Made by a program: the position numbers and the translations under genes. A DNA stretch of 64,000 nt from Hysterangium stoloniferum (Eukaryota; Basidiomycota; Agaricomycetes; Hysterangiales; Hysterangiaceae): contig WHVD01000021.1 of assembly GCA_015178975.1 (NCBI GenBank), positions 744,001 through 808,000 on the forward strand. Reading direction: 5' to 3'. The notes beneath the pieces are model-generated. The model was not told the DNA's origin and searched no databases. It saw only the letters and a program-made list of their open reading frames with translations. How positions within the stretch are numbered: the first letter of the stretch is position 1; each line of letters begins with the position of its first letter. Shown here in pieces: positions 57,676-64,000 of this stretch.

Positions 57676-58626
57676 TGTTAAGAGCAGAAACTGACGGATG
57701 TCGGCAGACTGACGGGGACCGAACGGAAGGACTTGGCTTCAGCTTATGTGCTGCGCCCTCGCAAGTTACCGTCGGGTGTCCTTAAATTTTGGGCGGGCGG
57801 AAACTAGTCCTGTCAAGTAAACCTCTCGGTAAACTACTGATCGGAAACCAAAGGATAAGTTGAGGGTTGGGCTGAGGGGTCAGAGACCAAGAGTCAGAGA
57901 CTGAGAGAGTCAGAGACCGAGAGTCAGAGACTGAGAGAGTCGGAGACTGAGAGAGTCAGAGACTGAGAGAGTCGGAGACTGAGAGAGTCGGAGACTGAGA
58001 GAGTCGGAGACTGAGAGTCAGAGATTAGAGGTTGAAGTCATAAATGTAGGTTGAATCGTAAATCAGATGGGGTTGGAATGTGGTGGTCGTGAATAGATAA
58101 TGGAGTCGGAAATTAGAAGGGTATCTAAGTTGATCTAAGTCGATATTCTAAGTCGATGTTCTAAGTCGATATTCTGATTGTTTAGTAGTTACATTACAGC
58201 GGGTCTTATATCTGAGTTATCGGCATCTAGAAACTACTAACTAAGGGAAGAGCGGAAACACTATTTGACAAATAGACTTGACTAGAAACCGGAAGGTTAC
58301 GATAAGATCGGAAGCCGAGATTAGCCGAGAGCAGGATTACGAGAAAAGGGAATAGTCCACGGGCTACAAGTATATATGGGCATATGTGAAACATAGAGTA
58401 AAATGGATCATCATAATGAAAAGGGACATATCAAAGCATAACCAGATGGTACGAGTATATTTGACAGGGGCGTAAATGGGGTTTGATCGCCGTGAAGGTA
58501 TACGTCAGTGTCAGTGTTCTGAAGGTTTCCGAAATGATAACTTGATCAATAACTTGGAACATCGATAGACTGTAGTATTCTCGGGGACCGTCGGGTTGCG
58601 ACACAGGTTATGACATGGTTGTAACA
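57676..58626 (-). mobile_element. Solo LTR, family 'A' (TSD GGGGT)
   Basis: Reversed family A LTR ('tgttaagagcagaaactgacgg…gacatggttgtaaca') flanked by GGGGT at 57,671-57,675 and 58,627-58,631. At 951 bp it is about 200 bp longer than the 742-bp copy. Much of the difference is a tandem array at 57,885-58,025. It keeps many CpG sites, so it looks young. Confidence 0.88.
57885..58025. repeat. Short tandem repeat (gagactgagagagtc-type) inside an LTR
   Basis: About nine imperfect copies of a 15-18-bp unit 'gactgagagagtcrga' lie where other family A LTRs have only one 'gggtcagagacc' stretch. It is an LTR-internal minisatellite expansion. Confidence 0.8.
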
Positions 58627-58889
58627 GGGGTCTGGAATGTAAGGGGTGATTGAGATGGGAAGTCCACAGACTTGAGAATGACAGGAAAGGTCAAGTGGGA
58701 TGACCTGTGGGTTCCAAGAATATGCTGGTACAAAGTCAAGAGCTATGTAACTGGTAGAGGACTAGAGGTATGCTTAGTTGATTTTCTGATCAGATTGTAC
58801 AGTAAGTACATGCATAGGCTAGACTATATAGAATTAAAGATTATTGCATTACAAATCTGGTTGGACAAAAGACAAAATGGGTGAACAAG

Positions 58890-59520
58890 AAACACAATCC
58901 CTACAGTCTACTCATCTACTCAAGAAATTCCTTGTACTGGAGTATCTGTGGAATTCAATTTCCATAGATTTCATTAAACATATTCCCCCTTTGCATTCCT
59001 TCACCTCTATTCTAGTCATTGTTGGCAGACTTTCTAAGCAGAGCATTTTTATACTGACACATGATACAATTACATCTCAAGAACTCACAAAACTATTTGT
59101 CATCCATGTTTTCTCCAAACATGGTGTTTAATCTCATGTTACCTCAGATTGGGGCTCTGAATCCATCTCACACTTCTTCAAAACCCTCAAAACAGCCCTT
59201 GATATGAAAGTACACTTCACTTTGGGATACCATCCTGCAGGCAGCAGACAGATTGAATAAGTTAATCAAACATTGGAAAAATATCTGTGAATCTATTGCA
59301 ATTATCAACAGGATAATTTGTCAGACCTCCTACCCTTAGCACAGTTTGCATACAATAATGCCCTGAATGCCACTACTGGTGTTTCACCCTTCTTTGCAAA
59401 TAAAGGCTACAATCCCAATATTACAGTCCATCTGGAATGTGATCTGGTCTCTGTTAAATCTATTGGATTACAAACAATGTAGCATATGATAAATGGGTAA
59501 CCAACTATGATATTACTAGT
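58890..59520 (+). mobile_element. Ty3/gypsy integrase relic (fossil)
   Basis: The plus strand shows NSISIDFIKHIPP, SILVIVGRLSKQSIF, HDTITSQELTKLFV and, further on, QFAYNNALNATTGVSPFFAN. This is the integrase core and the region after it. Several breaks interrupt the frame. It belongs to the same broad group as relic G1. An LTR-like tail with the shared 'gagggtgcaacacat' block follows at about 59,530-59,605. Confidence 0.75.
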
Positions 59521-59605
59521 AATTAGGTACAGTAACAGTTCATGTGAGGGTGCAACACATACATTGAAGCCAAGCTCGACTTGTCTTAGAACCAGACCCC
59601 TGGTT

Positions 59606-60105
59606 AAGTATGTATGGACCTTCCAGTCTTCTGCTTAGTTCTCCTGTGGTTTCAACACCTTAACAACTTTGGTGAAGAATACCTTCTGAAGGTAGGATCT
59701 CCTTATGCAGACCATCATCCCCTAGACAAGAAGTATAGTGAGACATCTCATCTGCAATTGTTCAAAGAGTATTATACACTTCACCTGGAAGGAAGTCAGG
59801 TTTTTGAGGACAAAATGTGATTAATAATGGCACATAAAATCAACAGAGGACAATTGGCTACATATGTGCATACAGTACATAGACCCACCCAAGAACCTCC
59901 AGGTGAAGAAAAACTGATCCATGGAACATCAGCCTCCTGAACACACAAGTAAACAACTAACCAAATGAACCTAATGAAACCTAACATGAATGATACTACA
60001 CACTATGGCAGAAGCTGAGTTTATACAGTAGTCCATCCATCATTGTTTTGTGAACTTTCAAGCATACACTGCCCAGACAGTTCACAAAACTATGAGATAG
60101 TAGTA
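59606..60105. other. CpG-free stretch without a supported gene
   Basis: A plus-strand frame (59,614-59,820) contains LQLFKEYYTLHLEGSQVFED, which I do not recognise. The rest may be 3' UTR of the minus-strand gene ending at 60,106. Confidence 0.35.
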
Positions 60106-63100
60106 TTAGTCATGGAGACTGTTCACACATGTTGTGCATAAAGAACCACAAGGATGGCACTCTGAAGGAGTTATAGAATTGCAATATGCAGAGAAAGATG
60201 TATTCAAACCATGATCATTTGTTACAAACCATGCATTGTCTACATGGGCAGCAAAGTACTCCCCTTGGTCTTCCATAACATATTGCACAAATGAGTTAAT
60301 ACTGGCTAGAAGTGGTGAGAGCTACAACAACTGCAAGTGGTCCAGTAAGTATCATCACAAGTACATAGATAAGCAAAGGGGAAGAAACATACCAAGGTCA
60401 TTCTTCTTCATTATATCAAAGACCACATCACTGTCTTTATCTCCACAAGAAATTGTTTCCTGAAATGCTTGCTGCACATCATGTATCAAAGTCCTAGCTG
60501 AGAAAGCCATATAAGACCTAGCAGCCTGATGAAAGTCCAAACCTGGAGCATCAAACAAATGACAACTAATGACCATGGCAACTAAGAATTATGTGTTAAA
60601 CAATGACAAGTTGAACAAGCAAATGCAAAGTACCAATGCTAGGCCAAACAACCTTGCATTGGGGTGAGTGGGAACAAAACTAAGAGGTTAAATAAACCAA
60701 TGGTAACCATTAGCTAGATATTTACAAGATTGTCACACACCTCATATGTCAGATGTGCTGAGATGAAGACAAAACATTGTTTGGAGTAGTAATCCTGATG
60801 GAATAAAAGAAGAAGGATAATACAAATATCAAAGAAAAGAAAAGAACAGAAAAAAAATATAGAAAATAGAAACAATTCCAAAATACAGGGAGATCACATC
60901 TGGGAAGAGAAGTCATGAGGGGAAGATGGGGAGAAAAAAGTGAGAAACCCACATTCTGGGAAGACCATGACAAGGGAGATGAGTCATGAGGGGCAGACAA
61001 GGAGGAAAAAATCAAAAGCTCACTTGCTGGGAAGAGCAAAGGAGATGAGCCATAAGAGGCAGACAAGGAGGAAAGAGTCAGAAACTCACATCCTGGGAGA
61101 GCATGTCAAGGGAGATGAGTAATGAGGGGCAGACAAGAAAGAAGTCAGAAACTCACTTCCTGGAAAGAGCATGCCAAGGAAGATGAGGCATGAAGAAGAA
61201 AAGTCAGAAACTCACAAGCTGGGAGGAGCATGCCAAGGGAAATGAGCCATGAGGGACAGACAAGGAGGAAAAAGTCAGAAACTCACTTGCTGGGAAGAGC
61301 ATACCAAGTGAGATGAGGACAAGGAGGAAAAAGTCAGCAACTCACTTGCTGAAAAGAGCAAGCCAAGGGAGATGAGCCATGGGGGGCAGATAAGGAGGGA
61401 AAAGTCAGAAACTCACAAGCTGGGAAGAGAAGCCACAATGGACAGACAAGGAGGAACACATCAGAAACTCACAAGCTAGGAAGAGCACACCAAGGGAGAT
61501 GAGCCATGAGGGGCAGACAAAGAGGAAAAAGTCAGAGACTCACAAGCTGGGGAGAGAAGGGAGATGAGCCATGAGGGTTAGACAAGGAGGAAAAGTCAGA
61601 AACTCACTTCCTGGCAAAAGCATGTCCAAGGAGATGAGCCATGACAGCCAGACAAGGAGGAAAAGTCAGAAACTCAACAAGCTGGGAAGAGAGAGCACAC
61701 CAAGGGAGATGAACCGTTGTAGAGAGTTCAATTGGAAAGTAACCTATATGGCAATAGTTTCAAGTCACGTCACAAGCACAAATTTTTATATATACTTTGG
61801 CACTCAAGACAACTTCTACACAGCCAAATCAGTTTCATCAAACAGATGACCAAAACTCCATCATGTTCAACACTGCATCGTCCTCCAAAGTAACCCTCAG
61901 TTCCTACTCAAAACTGACTCTTCACTCCCAAATAGAACTCCAGCCAATAACATCTCATTTCTCCTCATCCTCAGACATCATTCCCAAGCCCCTACCAGCC
62001 CACTCATGCTCTTCCAAGAAATACCATCATCTCCTCCATTGACAAGGTATTTGACTCCCATATGCTCCAGATGATCCTGCCTTCATTTGTATACAACACT
62101 ATGATGGCTCCTCTGAAATCCTCCACTAACGATTTGATCGAGTGTTCAAGCAGGACTGTTCCCCACTGTCATTGGGAATCTGTTACATGGCAACGTTCAC
62201 TCCTGCTGGAACACTCAATCAAATTGTTAGTGGAGGATTTCAGAGGAGCCATCATAGTGTTGTATACAAATGAAGGCAGGATCGTCTGGAGCATATGGGA
62301 GTCGAATACCTTGTCAATGGAGGAAATGATGGTATTTCTTGGAAGAGCATGAGTGGGCTGGTAGGGGCTTGGGAATGATGTCTGAGGATGAGGAGAAATG
62401 AGATGTTATTGGCTGGAGTTCTATTTGGGAGTGAAGAGTCAGTTTTGAGTAGGAACTGAGGGTTACTTTGGAGGACGATGCAGTGTTGAACATGATGGAG
62501 TTTTGGTCGTCTGTTTGATGAAACTGATTTGGCTGTGTAGAAGTCGTCTTGAGTGCCAAAGTATATATAAGAATTTGTGCTTGTGACGTGACTTGAAACT
62601 ATTGCCATATAAGTTACTTTCCAATTGAACTCTCTACACCATGAGGGACAGACAAGGAGAAAAGGTCAGAAACTCACTTGCTGGGAAGAGTATGCCAAGG
62701 GATATGAGCTTTGAGGGACAGACAAGGAGGAAAAAGTCAGCAACTTACTCACAAGGAAGAGCAAGCCAAAGCAGATGAGCCATGAGGGGCAGACAAGGAA
62801 GAAAAAGTCGGAAACTCACAAGCTAGGAAGAGCACACCAAGGGAGAGGAGCCATGAGGGGCAGACAAGGAGGAAAAAGTTAGAAACTCACTTCCTGGGAA
62901 GAGCACACAAAGGGAGATGACCAGGTGCAGGCATGGAGGAGAAAGTCAGAAACTTACTTGCTGGGAAGAGCATGTGCAGGGAGATGAGTCATGAGGAGTA
63001 GACAAAGAGGAAAAGGTCCAAAACTTACATACTGGGATGAGCATGCCAAGGGAGATGAGCCACCAGGGGTAAACAAGGAGGAAAACTTACAACCTATAAT

Positions 63101-64000
63101 GACCATCCCAACAATTGTCCAAGCAGTCAGTTGAGTCTGTGATAATAATTCTGATTACATGCAAGCAAGGAATCCTCACCACCTGCAATCCCAGATGCAA
63201 ACCCCATTGAGTACCCTCCTTCAATTTCTTACAAAAAGAACAACACATACACTCTGATTCACAATCAATCAATCCACCTCTCAATTCATGCAGATACATG
63301 ACAATGAATAGATCACTAACCTCCTAAATTGTTCCCATATTTAGCCATGGGCTGCGAACCTTGGCAATGCATTTAACCAGACAACACATACAGTCTGTTA
63401 GTAACATGAAACCAAAGTATCATGAGCTGGGTTCCAAACCTTGGATGTGCAGTGCTTACAGCCTATCTCAAACACAGCTTTTAATAAGTGTACTGTAGTT
63501 GTTTGGGGGACACTCACATCAACCTGTGTAAGAATTATAAATATGGCATTAGTATTTCTTAGAAACCAAACTCACAGACTATTCCAACTCAAAGCCTATT
63601 GAGTCCAAGCAGCCAGACAATTGCTGTGAGCGGATGAAGTATGTAATTAGAACTCGGAGAATTTACATTCTTTTCGGAGTGTGGAAATCATATAAGGTTA
63701 ACTCCAATATAATGATATAAGCATACTCACTTTCTGTGCAGTTTAAAACCAGTAGGATTATACTCTAATTAGTCTGCATCAATGATTTGTGCATTAGATG
63801 TGAGTACTTACCTCCTGAATCATCCACGGATAGTTGAGCCATTCATGGAACATGCAGTACAAAAAGACTCACCATCTGCCACATTGTTGTTCACAGGAAC
63901 AGCTATGAGCCAGTATATGCCAAACTGAGCAGAGACACTCACATCCTATACAGATGAACCTCATACAGCACTGAAACAACAGCAAGGGCTTACCACCTGT
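60106..64000 (-). CDS. Unrecognised gene with a chain of 3-nt micro-exons; 5' part outside window
   Basis: Minus strand, running in from beyond 64,000. From 63,996 to about 60,890, minimal introns (GTRWGT…CTNAY…YAG) are separated by triplets, e.g. + positions 63,994-63,996, 63,943-63,945, 63,873-63,875, 63,812-63,814, 63,731-63,733, 63,576-63,578, one 6-nt spacer at 63,518-63,523, 63,460-63,462, 63,392-63,394, 63,321-63,323, 63,251-63,253, 63,180-63,182 and 63,091-63,093. On the coding strand these read GTG, GAT, ATG, GAG, AAA, TCT, GTTGAT, GCT, ACT, GAG, AGT, GTG, GTT; no stop. Ordinary exons follow: DYYSKQCFVFISAHLTYE (about 60,798-60,745), a short exon, VAMVISCHLFDAPG…DVVFDIMKKND (about 60,585-60,392), then ASINSFVQYVMEDQGEYFAA to a stop at 60,106. 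No family recognised. Phase through the chain is not proven, and at least two junctions are irregular. Confidence 0.55.
60891..63093 (-). repeat. Tandem array of ~60-75-bp intron-like units (two blocks)
   Basis: About 13 units at 60,891-61,717 and 7 at 62,639-63,093 are split by the fold-back element. The unit on the plus strand reads 'gatgagccatgaggggcag', 'acaaggaggaaaaagtcag', 'aaactcac', NNN, 'ctgggaagagcatgcc'. Its reverse complement starts GTGAGTTTCTGAC and ends CTCTTCCCAG, so each unit is a complete minimal intron followed by 3 nt. The 3-nt spacer varies (CAA, CTT, GAA, GAT, AAT, TAT on the minus strand) although the flanking bases are nearly constant. Confidence 0.85.
61718..62638. 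mobile_element. Fold-back element, two 438-bp inverted arms, 45-bp loop
   Basis: Arms at 61,718-62,155 and 62,201-62,638 are inverted copies of each other with about 10 differences (~98% identity). The outer ends are TGTAGAGAGTTCAATTGG and its complement. Flanks are CCGT (61,714-61,717) and CCAT (62,639-62,642), a possible 4-bp target duplication. The ancestral repeat unit has CCAT at this point. No transposase is encoded; the 81-residue frame present in each arm has no known motif. It interrupts one intron-like unit of the array. Transcribed, it would form a ~438-bp RNA duplex. Confidence 0.85.

Larger units (their letters stand above)
57525..58880 (-). mobile_element. LTR family 'E' remnant interrupted by a family A LTR
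   Basis: The start 'tgttaaggtcaaggctcacagg' and the block 'ttgattttctgatcagatt' align with the solo LTR at 16,604-17,067. The right end fades near 58,880 into gypsy sequence, so the boundary is approximate. The family A LTR at 57,676-58,626 lies inside it. Confidence 0.6.

Noticed and set aside
60749-61122. Short open frames on both strands of the intron array
   Set aside because: They read through repeated intron-like units and change with every unit; no protein features.
60891-63093. Explanation of the intron-like chain as a plain minisatellite
   Set aside because: It fits 60.9-63.1 kb, but the same YAG-NNN-GT spacing continues at 63.1-64.0 kb where the intron bodies are unrelated. I keep the minisatellite as a feature but not as the full explanation.

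Overview
The window looks like nuclear DNA of a mushroom-type basidiomycete (Agaricomycetes). Reasons: short GT-AG introns of about 50-65 bp, a fungal-type FunK1 kinase relic, GRGGAGN (Par32/DUF3602-like) proteins, an ATG26-type sterol glucosyltransferase, a sedolisin protease, and abundant Ty3/gypsy, Tc1/mariner and LINE debris. I cannot name the species.

The window alternates between two compartments. Repeat-rich, CpG-poor stretches lie at about 1-2,700, 9,850-25,100 and 56,900-64,000. A gene-bearing stretch with ordinary CpG runs from about 25,200 to 56,300, with a smaller one at 2,700-9,800. In the gene-bearing part I read, with splice sites: a SAP/F-box protein with ankyrin-like repeats (4,630-6,076), ribosomal protein eS19 (25,198-25,827), a MARVEL-like membrane protein (26,820-28,344), two paralogous GRGGAGN proteins (34,658-35,929 and 38,342-39,963, both minus), sterol 3-beta-glucosyltransferase (44,001-48,546), a ketopantoate reductase-like protein (48,828-50,557), a sedolisin-type serine peptidase (50,658-53,116, minus) and a fungal transcription-factor-domain protein (54,579-56,224). 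Long stretches between them hold no gene I can support.

The repeat-rich part at 14.8-24.2 kb is a nest of solo LTRs. An old minus-strand Ty3/gypsy relic was hit by at least five LTR insertions. One of these was hit by another LTR, which in turn received three more. Nine of these insertions keep recognisable 5-bp target-site duplications. CpG content appears to fall with nesting age, which suggests methylation-linked or RIP-like decay. A FunK1 kinase gene (9,240-12,150) is split by a LINE-type insertion. A gene with five tandem Zn2Cys6-type clusters lies at 13,592-14,473.

The most unusual signal is at 60.1-64.0 kb on the minus strand. It looks like a gene whose middle is a chain of about thirty minimal introns separated almost always by exactly 3 nt (YAG-NNN-GTRWGT). 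The pattern continues through about 900 bp where intron sequences are mutually unrelated, so it is not just a minisatellite. None of the clear triplets is a stop codon. The chain leads into ordinary coding exons ending at 60,106 and continues past the window edge. A 921-bp fold-back element sits inside one of the introns.
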